DNA from: Smittium mucronatum
Taxonomy: Eukaryota > Kickxellomycota > Harpellomycetes > Harpellales > Legeriomycetaceae
DNA: 39,216 nucleotides
NCBI GenBank assembly: GCA_001953115.1
Contig: LSSL01007633.1
Span: 1 to 39,216 of the forward strand
Reading direction: 5' to 3'
Below are positions 1-11,100 of the stretch, piece after piece. The translations under genes and the position numbers were made by a program. Within the stretch, counting starts at the first letter, position 1; each line of letters starts with the position of its first letter. A model generated the notes under the pieces. It did not search any database, was not told the origin of the DNA, and worked only from the letters and a program-made list of their open reading frames with translations.

Positions 1-1029
1 AAAGTATTTATCCACATATTCCTGCATTTATTCAAAGTTCAAAAAAAAATTTGTGTTCTAGAAATCCCAGTTTTTTTTAAAAAAGTTATAGGCTAAAACA
101 AATTTGTTTTGTAATTTTTTATGGGTGTTATTTAGATAGTATTTCTCTATATGCAGAATAAGCTTCGCAATGTTTTCCTTTTTGAAAATACCATCCCTAG
201 TTTATTTATAAGGTAACATTTTTATAACATCTTTAATTCACTTAAGATATTTTTACCACTAGCCTACCAAGAAAATTAGCTGAATTGTTTACCGTAGTTA
301 ATTAAAATATACAAATGAAAGCAGGTTTAAAACATGTAATTATATCAAACGAAAAAGATATATAATATATATATATATATATTCTGCAGGTTGGATTTAT
401 AAACTATTATTAAATGAACTGTATTTGTTCTTTTGATATAAGTCCGCATTTTGAATTTCATGTTATAAATTTGGACTAAATCCGAATTCTACTGTATTTA
501 ACACATATTTTTAGAAAAACATTCACATAAAAAACAAGAACAAATAAAATAAAGAAATATAATTATTTTTTCGTAATCGAAGGGTTCTGATCAAGAAAGA
601 AAATTCCTAGATACGAAAAAAATGGATTTCTAATAGATTAATATCCGTAGAAAAGTGCCATTCGCTCTAATATCTAGTATTATTTTGCAAAAATCTTTGA
701 GATTAGCATGGAAAATCCAAAAACTCATGTTAATATATACAAAAAAAAATTTACCAAAGCTGATTAGTAATTATATAGCCCGATCATTAACTAGGCAGTT
801 ATTATTGAATAATACCAATTTGTGTTAATTTTGAGCAAAAATTAATAAGATTTAGAAACATGGAATCAACTGTGAGATATGCTGAAATAAATCCATGGTT
901 ATATCAATCATAATTTAAAAAATCTAGAACCGATATAAATAAAAGTTTAAAAGCGAATCTTACTCAAGGAATCAGTTTAGCTAGACAGTAAATGACATTA
1001 ATTGATAAGATATAATTTATTTATATTTC
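1..1029. other. AT-rich intergenic DNA, no gene seen
   Basis: No reading frame of coding quality is visible on either strand. The stretch is mostly A and T with many short homopolymer runs. The only structured item is a dinucleotide run listed separately. The right part would be the downstream flank of the minus-strand secreted-protein gene. Confidence 0.6.
365..382. repeat. (AT)9 microsatellite
   Basis: Nine uninterrupted AT dinucleotides. In such AT-rich DNA this is unremarkable, but the run is perfect and is followed directly by a less AT-rich CTGCAGG, so its edge is sharp. Confidence 0.9.
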
Positions 1030-1035
1030 TTTATT
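1030..1035 (-). terminator. putative poly(A) signal AATAAA for the secreted-protein gene
   Basis: The minus strand reads AATAAA here, about 80 bases past the TAA stop of the secreted-protein gene. The position suits a 3' end signal. AATAAA is frequent by chance in DNA this AT-rich, so the assignment rests on position only. Confidence 0.35.
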
Positions 1036-1114
1036 AAAGATAAAGTCAAATCAATAAAAAAGAAAAGATACAATTTCGATAAAACGGATATGCACTCAGA
1101 ATGTCTCAAACATT

Positions 1115-1558
1115 TTAGTTTCTTCTCCATTTACTGTAGTTTACTCTTCCGAACCATGTTCTTCTGAAGGCAGCATCTCTGTTCCATCTGCGTCTGAACA
1201 CAATATCTCTATCCCAGCTGTATTTGAAGTTAGGGACGTATAGGTATAGATATTGGAATCTTTGTCCGTAGTAGTAGGTGGGTCTGTATCTCAATCTATT
1301 GATAAATACGACATCAGGTTGGGAATCCCAGTACCAATATCTTCCGTTGTTAAAATAGCCTCTGCCTCCGAGTCTACCTCTGCCTCTTACATCTCTTTTT
1401 TGAACTACATCATCGTTGTCATATTCACCATCCTGAGCATTTGGCTCGGCCAAGTCATTTTGACTAGTAGAATCAACAGAAGCATCACCTTCTTGTTGGG
1501 CAAAGGTGCTGGCAGCAAAGAGACTGATGAGCAATAATCCAGAGGTAGCAAATTTCAT
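1115..1558 (-). CDS. small secreted preproprotein, Arg/Tyr/Trp-rich, unknown function
   Basis: The 147-residue protein has a clear secretion layout. Residues 1-20 are a signal peptide (MKF, hydrophobic LLLISLFAAS core, likely cleavage at TFA-QQ). Residues 21-53 are an acidic Asp/Glu/Asn/Ser-rich segment that looks like a propeptide. Lys54-Arg55 is a kexin-type site. The mature part (56-147) is strongly basic, opens with an Arg/Gly stretch (RGRGRLGGRG), then is rich in Tyr, Trp and Arg, and has no cysteine. Near its end an imperfect 10-residue repeat occurs, WDRDIVFRRR (115-124) followed by WNRDAAFRRT (125-134). The ATG chosen begins the signal peptide directly. No intron is needed. The gene is less AT-rich than its flanks, which supports real coding sequence. 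I do not recognise the family. A secreted host- or surface-interacting peptide or wall-associated protein is inference only. An open frame on the opposite strand is a shadow. Confidence 0.85.
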   Translation of the reverse strand: MKFATSGLLLISLFAASTFAQQEGDASVDSTSQNDLAEPNAQDGEYDNDDVVQKRDVRGRGRLGGRGYFNNGRYWYWDSQPDVVFINRLRYRPTYYYGQRFQYLYLYVPNFKYSWDRDIVFRRRWNRDAAFRRTWFGRVNYSKWRRN

Positions 1559-1693
1559 TTTTCGAATCTTTTAAATGCGGTTTTTAAGGTGTGTTTAGAT
1601 AAAATGTATCCGTGTGGTTTTTTTATGATTATGATTTTAAGAAATTTGAGAGATACTGCCATTTTATATGCGTTTGGAGTCGATAAAATAATA

Positions 1694-1709
1694 CCCCCCC
1701 CCCTCCCCC
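1694..1709. promoter_or_regulatory. C-tract upstream of the secreted-protein gene
   Basis: Ten C, one T and five C occur in a row about 135 bases upstream of the start codon of the minus-strand gene, so the coding strand carries a G-run. It stands out in DNA that is otherwise almost all A and T. It may be a promoter element or a G-quadruplex-like site, but no protein binding can be read from the sequence. Confidence 0.3.
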
Positions 1710-1752
1710 GGACTTTTCCAGATTTCAAAAACGATACTAATAAGGACAACAA

Positions 1753-3090
1753 TTAGAGAAATTTATTAAGTTTAGAAAATATATTATATACTTTTAATAA
1801 TCTTTTTTGTCGAATATAATGCCTATTGTATATGGATATATTCATATCACAATGTTACAATATGCTATTTTTCATTGTACTTCTAATTTACATACAATTA
1901 TTTAAAGATTAAATCACGTCAATTAAGTTCGTCTATTATAGGTGGGCTTTTGTTTTAGCGAATGCTTATATTAATCAAAATTATGGACAGTCTCATTGTC
2001 ATTAAATGTTAACAATACTTTCATTTTATAATGTGATAAAGCAAGCATTTTTGTTAAAAAGCACTTTTGATATCAGAGCGAATCAAAATCTCCCAATTTC
2101 ACTTGAGACAATTAATTGTGTTTATATAGGCATTGAGTTATGACCAGTAAGCTGTGCTACTTTATAATTAATACCATTCGCTGTTATATAATTAAATGTA
2201 ACAATTAGGATAAAAAAATTGCTAAAAAATGAGTACTCCAATTTATATCAGATTCCGCTAATCTGTTAATCCATGTAAAAACTCGCTAAAAATGGTTATA
2301 TAAGTATCTTTATTGGTTGATTTTGATCAATACCCTATTTCTTATAAAGATAAGATCTGATACCAAAACTAAGAGATGAGATCACAAGAATCCTTCTATT
2401 ACATTAAAACCAACTAATTTTTTTCTTTATATTGTTAAATAAAATATATCAACAATTAAAATGGTATGGGGAGAGGTAAATAAAGAATTAATGACCTATC
2501 TTCATGTTTCATCTTTTTTCATTAAAAAATCCATAAGACTATATTTAAAACTGATTGTACGATTAGGGGTTTGAAACTCCAGATCAAATATCTACCTTGT
2601 ACAGTTTCCAGAACTATGTGATAAAATTCTCAAAATCTCTCCCTATCTTTGTAGGCTATTAACAGATCTCAGAATAGTATATGAAAATTTAAATTTATCC
2701 ATGTATAGAACCTCTACCCATTATGAAAGCTTTAATGTTTACCATGTATATACTTGCTATTTCTAAAAGAGCAAATTTTTATCTTGGAAGTAAACTAAAT
2801 TTGAGATGTATATATTCCCTAGATTTTTATATAAACAGTGATACTTTTGATTTATTTTTATCTTATTTTGTTTTTAATAAGAATCTGAGAAAAAATCAAA
2901 CCCAAGTTCTAAAACTTCTTTGGGTGTCATTTAATAGATTATTTGTGTTTTTTAAAGTTTCTTTATAATATTTAAAGCTAAATAAAAAAAATAACAATCA
3001 AACTGCAATGCCATTTTTTTTGCTGCAGTTGTTTTGATATTTTTTAATGTTATTTACCCTAAGAGTGAAATACTTTTCCTTATTTTAGGG
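1753..3090. other. AT-rich intergenic DNA, no gene seen
   Basis: No coding-quality frame is found. A plus-strand open frame near 2723-2968 is made of Phe, Leu, Lys, Asn and Tyr codons typical of random AT-rich DNA. The left end would hold the distal upstream region of the secreted-protein gene, with TATATA-like words near 1780-1795 that are not distinctive here. Confidence 0.55.
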
Positions 3091-3095
3091 CCTTA

Positions 3096-3356
3096 ATGTT
3101 GAACTTTTCGAAGTATACTAAACCAAAATTTCACACAGATTTGTATAGTTATTGTTTGGGAGTAGTAGAGACAGCGCACAGCGATTCGGAGGACAGCGAT
3201 TCCAGAGGAGGAACATATCGAATCATGAGGAGACAATCGTTTAGCACAACTGAGAAAAAGTTTAGTACACAAGTACAGATTCGACAGTCAGGTGGATCTC
3301 TGAGTCCAACTGCTATTTTTAGGGAAGCCATGTCGATCAATCCCAAGTTTGGGTAG
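3096..3356 (+). other. exon-like block of unknown nature
   Basis: This GC-richer block is open on the plus strand for 86 codons, starts at ATG, and encodes a Ser/Asp/Arg/Gln-rich stretch (for example HSDSEDSDSRGG, then RRQSFSTTEKK). Just before it the sequence CTTTTCCTTATTTTAG looks like a 3' splice site, and at its right edge GGGTAGGGG could be a donor. No family was recognised. The minus strand is also open for part of it, and the block adjoins dispersed repeat copy A, so it may be part of that repeat rather than a host exon. The strand and coding status are uncertain. Confidence 0.25.
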
Positions 3357-3690
3357 GGGCCTAATCTTATTAACCTTGTTAGAAGTAGGCTCTGACTATG
3401 AGCTCATTAGTTATAATGAAAAAAATTTCGTTGACAAAGAGCTTAATCTTTGACTGCTTGTAACCTCAGTCATACGTCGACTTGAAGCAATGCCAGGGGG
3501 GGGGTCTTTCTGTTGGTAGATTGCGCCCTTTTCCCGTAGGTAAGCAGCCCGTAGTCCGGCAGAGGTGCTTATTGTAATTAGTATAATAGTCCTCTCGATA
3601 AATATTTTTCCTTTTTTCATTTTTTTAGTATATTTTTTAATCACGTTATCTTTCAATAAAATTCCGTGATACAAAAATAAAGAAGATATT
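3357..3690 (-). repeat. dispersed repeat, copy A (inverted relative to copy B)
   Basis: Read on the minus strand, this region aligns along most of its length with 38895-39216 read on the plus strand. Shared words include the run through TATACTAAAAAAAT, CTACGGGAAAAG, CTGGCATTGCTTCAAGT and TTAAGCTCTTT. One minus frame is open through AAYLREKGAIYQQKDPPPG, and copy B has AAYLREKSAIYQLKDPLPG in the matching frame but with a stop upstream of it. A second frame is also conserved, so the true frame is unclear. The copies differ by many substitutions, so they are old. It contains a run of nine G (3496-3504). It is probably part of a larger transposable element. Confidence 0.6.
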
Positions 3691-4429
3691 ATTTATACTA
3701 GATAATTTGTCGCAATTTCGCTTTCTATTTTTAAGAATATATATTTTTAAAAAAATCATGATTCTTTCAACTATCTTGTCTTCAAATAAGATTTTTGGTG
3801 TTATTTCTTTACAACTTATTAGAAAAAGTAAACAAACAAAAAAAAAAGTACCCATGCTTCACTTTAGACAAAGTTTACGATCTCGTTTTTAGGGTAATTA
3901 TTGACCTCGAATCTAAAAATTTCGGGAATATCACCTTAGAAGCAGTAATGTATAGTTGATTATGCGCAAAAAATGATCCTTATGTTGGAATTTAAAATTT
4001 TACAGGGTTTTATCTAGTGAATTGTTGATAGTATTTGCTAATGATTTACTAGCCGAAAAAAAAAGCATTTATAATTTAAATGAGAATCCAGAATCAATGG
4101 TAGGAATGAGGATAATTGGAATTAATATTATTCATTCTGCACCACATACCCTGATATTTAGTAGAACAAATATTGTATTTTAAGTAAAAATTGGCCTTGT
4201 TTCGTTAAAAATGCTATTTTCGGATCCAATTCCCTCTATAAACTGATTGGTGCTCATTTTTCAGCTCCAATATGCGTGGTGGTAATCTTGAAATTTCAAT
4301 TATATTTAGATATTCAGCGGGGATGTTTTGTTTTTAATTCACCGAAAGAAAATATGTACTAAGTGAGATAAAAATTGGAAATATAGTTTTTTTAAAAAAT
4401 AAATTATACTATTTATTTTTTTTATTTTG
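3691..4429. other. AT-rich DNA, no supported gene
   Basis: No convincing gene is visible. A plus-strand open stretch near 4045-4190 reads FANDLLAEKK at its start and was considered as a reverse transcriptase trace, but it has no supporting motifs on either side. Confidence 0.45.
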
Positions 4430-5090
4430 TGATGCTAGAATTGTCTTTTTTTTTTCTAACCACTGACTGTAAAAAAGTTTTCAAAAAATTCCTGGAAACC
4501 CCGGTCTTTGTACACTTAAATGAATCCAGGAAAGAATAAAAAGGCATAGTTTTAAACAAATTCGGATTTTCAGATACATTAAAGGTTCCATCTCCGATAT
4601 CAACAATATACTACCAATACTGACACAGAATATCATTAGGTTCACTTTCTTAAGACCCGATGTTTTCGGTAGGCCTTCGCATTTTTAACTTACCCCAAAA
4701 ATTCGAGAGCTTGTGGATTCAATTGATGATTTGGGGTCCTGAGACTCTTTCAGAATCAGGAATTTAATTCTAAAGCCGCCTCCAAATAAAAAAGGGTTCA
4801 CTCCAAAGGATATTTGGATATGCACAAATAAATTTAAAGTCCTAGAAAATTATCACCATAATAATACGTGAGATATCATTATCTCATTCTAAACGATGAT
4901 TGTAGTATATCTTACGCCCTTATCTAGATTTTTTTTTCACTTAAATATTCACAATATAATTTTGACCGATTTCTAAATGAATTTTAAATCGGTGATGAAA
5001 AGACCTATATTCGGATAGTGAGCTTGAAGCTGCTCCACTTCATTCACTACCAGACCTATTTTCCTTTGCTCATAACTGAGGCAAGAATTA
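4430..5090 (-). pseudogene. possible dead gene fragments, minus strand
   Basis: Three short coding-like stretches lie in order on the minus strand in different frames. About 5085-4975 includes VNEVEQLQAHYPNIGLF. About 4795-4700 includes ILKESQDPKSSIES and is followed by GGGTAAGT, a good splice-donor word. About 4610-4430 includes VDIGDGTFNVSENPN and SFLDSFKCTKTG. The base composition is slightly richer in G and C than the desert to the right. The stretches may be exons or remnants of one decayed gene, or chance. No family was recognised. Confidence 0.2.
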
Positions 5091-5109
5091 TTTTGAAACA
5101 TAAGAGGTT

Positions 5110-8100
5110 TTCTGTAACGCATGGTTTAACAAAAAAAAATTCGGGTTAGCTAATACTAATCACCAATTATATATCAGTAAACCCAAAACTATGCTGAAAT
5201 CACCACTTTTTCTAAAAATAACCTTATTAAATAAATTATCTCAAGAAATCTATTACTCAAAGCACCCTTTTCTTATATTTTGTTGAAAAATAATCCAAGG
5301 CTATTTTTTCGTTTTCAATCTTTTATAATTACAATTTGATTATCTTAAGATATTTTTAAAAGCTTTTTTTTTGGATCGAAAAACAAATCAGGTCAGTAAA
5401 ATTAGTATGGAAAACCACAATAATATTAAATTAAGATGTTTAAAATTGGTTTGAAAACAAATTTGGCGTGTAAAAAATTGACAAAATATTCAATAAATAA
5501 AATTATTTCCCAACCAAAAATCAAAGCTCTGTAAAAAAAAACACGATTTAAAATAAATATTAAAGAATTAATAAATCTCTGAGTTTCTTGGTTCGGGGAA
5601 AACTCCTTGTGTAAATTTATGTTATCCTTTGAAGCTTCAACTTTTTCCTACGGACTACCAGCAGTTTCCTGAAATTCTTAAGAATTTTTTTTAGTCACAT
5701 TAATTTACTTATTTAACTATAAAACTAAATTCGTATGAGGCCTATTGTGATAAATTGTTTTTTTGTTTGGTTTTTCACTTGTATTATTATTTTTTTATGT
5801 TTCCTACTAAGTATTTTTTTTCGTTACTAAGAAATAGTGTTAAGAGTGGTATTTAAATAAAAGTAAAAAAGCCAATGAAAATATTAAAAGTAAACTTTTT
5901 TAGGTATATTCAGTGTCGAAAAAATCGTATTAATAAGTTTCGAAATTTTAGTTGACGGACTATAATAAATTTTTAGTGAATTTTAATTAAATTTGAAGGG
6001 TGTTTTTTTTTCCTTTAGAGTTCAGCTGAAAAGCTTTTATGTAATGATTTTTGCAAATGGTATTTGTCTCCTTCTAATATTATGTTTCCTTTCTTTTATC
6101 ATTAATAATATAATATAAAAAAACTGGTATAATATAATTTTTTTAAATTATTGTGCTTGATATTTTTTTCCATTTGCAAATCAATCTCTTTATAAACTAA
6201 TCCATTTTCAAGTAATTATTTTTTGAAATTAACTTTCAAGGAAGTTTTTTTCGTTGAACATTGATTTCTTTCGATCCATCCTTTTTATTTTATTTTATAG
6301 TTGCAATTTTTTTAAATAATCGATGTAGATTTAATAAAGGCTTTAATTAATATTATAATTTTGGAGCTCTGGTATTTACTTATTAGAATTTACATAAATA
6401 TATTTTTTGTGATGCGCTTTAGTGAGGTTTGTTATGAATAAATTATAACATGATTTTAATATCTTTTTAAGTTATTAATATAAAAAATTAAAAAAAATAC
6501 TACTTCCAGAAAACCCGGGTTTAATTTATCCATAGGCAATATAAGAATTAAAAAAAGCATAAGGATCGAAAAATCAATATTCTTGAAAAAGTAAAAAAAA
6601 AAATATTGCGGAAATTTCAAAACTTTATCATTTTCCAGTGATATTAAAGTTGAAGAATATTATTAAAATGATAACTTCTTTACTATTATAAAAAATAATT
6701 TAATAATACATGTTATTGAATTTATGACATTTTGATCAAAAGCAAGTTTATAGAGAGAACTAAGGTTGTACTAGTATATTTCAATATTAAAAAAAATGCT
6801 TGAAACTGATAAAATGTATGTAGATGTAAAAAAAAACGATCTAACTAGAAAAAAATACAAACAGAAAAAATAAACAACTAATATATCACCACAATTATGT
6901 TCGGAAAAAAATACGAGCGATTGAGAAAATCACAAAATTACTAAGTGTTTATGTTTTTAATTGTTTAGCTATTCCAGAGGACATCGATTAAATAGAGATT
7001 TTATCGTAATTTTTTACCTGTAAAGATAAAAACACTCAATTTAAAAAAAAGTATCCCTGAATATCTTAATAACTCTTTAAAAAAAATTTTTGATCGAGTT
7101 ATTTTTTAATGTTATACTAATTAGCTAATTTAATATTCTAAAATAAAAACATCTAATATTATCAAAATAATTGGTCTGATAATTTTATAAACATTTGAAA
7201 AACCTAATACGCTCATTAAAAAAAAATGAGAAAAGTTATTTCGAAATAACTTGCTCAATTTCTTAATGGTTAGGTATATACTTAAATCACACTCGAGTAA
7301 TCTAAACACCAATTTTTTTTATCAAAAATAAATCGCATTTGGAATTCTATCCAAAAAAATTGAGGATAAATAGCTTCATTTTTTCAAATTAACCATATTT
7401 GGGCGTAATTTCTTGTCTTATTCTTTTATGTGTATATTGGCTACCTCAATTGGCCATAGGAATTTATTTAACCAATAATATGGAATAATAGATGGTTTAA
7501 TGACAGAATTGGAAATAAAATGAAAGTGATTTATGTTCAGCCAGTTCTGAAAGAGTTGAATTAATTTTGAAGTAGGAATGGCGGTTAAATTTTATATTAT
7601 AACTAATATTCGGTATTTTATCGAAAAAACTGATTTTTAATTCAAATATACAACTGAATTTATATATTTTATAGATTTAAGATTCTGCTCCTGCCTTATA
7701 TTCTCTTGAATATAACAAGTAATAAGAAACGATTTATTTATTTATTTCAGAATTCCTAAATTCAGTGATAACTTTTATAGATACCCTTTCGTGCCATTTT
7801 TTTTATTAAAGATATAAGAACTTGCTTTTTATCTATTACTTTTTATATAGCATCACAGTTTCGTGACATTAAAATTTTTGTAAATAAAACCAAAAATAGA
7901 ATTTTTTTAAGAGCCATAAGTTGAAAAAATTGATTAACGTTTTAAGCGATAGATAATGAGCTCCAATTCAAAATTTCAGAAAACCAAGTTAATTAAAGAG
8001 ACTTGTTTAATGGGATATTTTTTATAAAACGAAAAATCAGAAGCATTTTTTAGTTGACTGTAAAGTATTAAAATTTATTATATCTTTAAAAATAAACTAT

Positions 8101-11100
8101 TGGAATTTACAGTTTTATTTCCAATTAAAATTTAATGATGCTAGAATGTATAATATATTGCAAACCATTATCTAATTTCCCATTTTTTTACAGTTAAATA
8201 AATAAATATTAAAAAATAGATTTCAAATTTTAAACCTTTAATCAACTAAATAAACCAATCTCGTTTTTATACTTCTTCTGTTAAATAACTGAAAAAGATA
8301 TTAATTAATATAAACTCAATTTAAATAATAAATTAAGTATTCACCAACTTTCAAGCTATCAATCAGCTCCACGAGTTATTACTTAATAGGAATTGTGTTA
8401 ATTAATAACCGATTAATTCCTAAATAAGTAATTTAGTTTTTAAATATACCACAAGTATTTCGAAAAAAAAATGACTAATAACGAATAAGAGATACACTTT
8501 AAATGCCTATATCGTGTTTAAGATAATCAAGGGAGTGTATTTTTTAATTGGAGGCTTTTATCATTATAATTAAACAGTTAAGATAAAATCTCTAATAGCG
8601 AATTATTATAAAATTCTTAATAAAATTTTGATATCTAATAATCTGCGTTTATATTCAGTATTTAAGCCAATTAAATTTTATAACTATATAATAATCTCAT
8701 AAATTACAGATGTGGATCTGTTATTTTTATCAATACGAGTAGCTGTATTAAGAAAATGTAATAAAGAAGATTATAGATGGATACTTAATAAATTTTATAT
8801 GAATAAAAAAATGGAGCTAGTCTTTACTTTTTTTAATATTATTCCTGATTATGCACCGAAAATATCAAAAAAAAATTGAAAAATTTCTCTCCAACTATCA
8901 AAAGAGATATTTTTTGGATCCTTTCTTCAAAAATTGTAAGACTTATTGTGAAAAAAAAGAGATTATTTTGAAGAATAAACAAATATTTTCATTTGAAGAA
9001 TACAGCTGAGTGCAAAAAATAATATAATTTATTTTAAAGCAAAAAATTTTTATCTAAATTGAATAATTTTGATACTTTGGCTGAAAAAATTGGTTAAAAT
9101 ATCTGAAAAAGATCAAGAAAAAAAATAGAAATAGGTATGGATTGTATTTTATTTTTGATTCTTCTCCAAAATTCTTTGTAAAAAATTTATAGAACTGTGC
9201 AAGAAAATTTTTCAAGACATTTTTTAATAGAAATCTTGGAGCTTTTAGAAATATCCAAGAATATTATAGATGATTCTGAAAGATTTTATCCAAAAAACCT
9301 TCTAAATACCGAAAAAACGAGATATATATTTCAGAAAAAAATAAGGGATATCAGAATTTTTGGTAAAAAAATTAGTTCCAACGATGTATCTTATTTCTGA
9401 AATTATTTTAAGCAAAGAGGGATTATTTTTTGTAATAAATACGCTTAAAAAATTTCTTTGAAGATTTCGGCATAAAGACGAAAATTTTCAAAAATTATAC
9501 CTATTAATGAAAAATTATTTTATAAATTATTTGAATGATGCTTATTGCTCATTCAAAGATTTTTTGATGAAATAAAAGTGTTATATTTTCCCAATTTTTA
9601 ACTGAGATTGATATAAACTAACTATTTATTATAACTATTTTACCTCGAAGGGAAAAACCAAGAAGTTCAAGAGCAGTAAAATGAAACATATTTCTTTAAT
9701 TTAAAGAGATATAGATATATAAAATTTAACATATTATTTTCAAAGCTTGGAAAGAAATACACTCATTTTTACTATGATAATCAATAAAATAAATACTTCC
9801 AGTAATCTTTACGAATAAAAATGTTCTTTTAAACTTAAAAATTACTGATTTAAATAAATATTGTTATTTGTAAAGGATAAATCAATTTAATGAATTTTTT
9901 TTTATTCAACCATAAACCTGATATTTTTTTATTTATCACGTTTTTTAATATCTTTTTTATTTATGATTATACATATTTTAAATATATTTTTGGAAAATGC
10001 AAGGTCTCTTAAGAAGAATTATAAAAAAATTTAATTTTTTTGTACTTGAAGTATAAATTTATTAGTGTAATCTTATTTAATTAATCCAATAATTTATTTA
10101 AAAAAAATTGCTAAGTATATCAACGTTTCTATTAGTACCTGTAAAAATTAATTACAAGAGTTATATAAATATACTATAAATGTTTTAATTTGCGTAATCT
10201 TTTTTTTTTCTTCATATCGGTTTAGATTTGCTTTATAAATATATTTTAGATTGAATTTTTTTCATTTAAAATAATAATAAAATGATTATAGGGCATTTTT
10301 ATGATTTTATACTGATATTAGAATAAAATTTGACGTTTTTTTATGCTAAATATGAAATAATCACGAAATTGGAGTATTTTTGTGGGATAAAATTAATTTT
10401 CTGTACTCTAAATTTAATAAAAATTCGATAAAAAAATTGATATTTTTAACCAAGTTCGTCTTAAATTAATTGAACATTGATAGATTCTCCACGCTTTTTC
10501 AAAAAAAAAAAATACGATTTTTCCTCTTTGCACAAAATTTAACAAATAAGGTTTTAATAAAATAATTAGCACATTTATATATCTTTTTCCAATTTTTATT
10601 ATGAGAAAATTACCAATTTGGCACTTAGAATTTTTTTTATTTTCATTTGAGGAAAAATATAAGTTTAACAATAAAATTGCATTCTTTTGTTAAAATAATT
10701 TATTTTTTAAAACCTTTAATATTAAAAAATTATACATAAAAAAAAATTCATTAATTAATATAATAAAAATTATATGTGCTGAGTATTTATTTATTTTAAA
10801 AATGATTTGGAATAATTTATATTCGCGAAAATTCACTAAATTTTGCCCTATTATTTGTAAAATTGCGGAGAATTTTGTTGAATCCTAAACAAATAATTTT
10901 AACGTGTTTTGGGAGGTGTTTTTTTTATTTTTAGTAAAAACGGATGTTGTGTAATTCAAAAATTTTTTTTTAGCACTTTATATGGATTTTAACAAAAAAT
11001 CAACTGATTTATTTTGTGACGGGTTTAGCTTTTTAAATTTTGTGAAAAAAAACGATTTAGATCTTCTATTTTATATTTTATTTCATAATGATACTTTATA

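Noticed and set aside
1253..1537. 94-codon plus-strand open frame with a hydrophobic segment
   Set aside because: It lies opposite the secreted-protein gene and is explained as its antisense shadow. The minus-strand protein has a far better layout.
4045..4190. Plus-strand stretch starting FANDLLAEKK, considered as a LINE reverse transcriptase trace
   Set aside because: No flanking reverse transcriptase blocks were found in any frame, and one short resemblance is not enough.
9197..9400. 67-codon plus-strand open frame
   Set aside because: Ile/Lys/Asn/Phe-rich, no motif, no signals around it. Expected by chance in AT-rich DNA.
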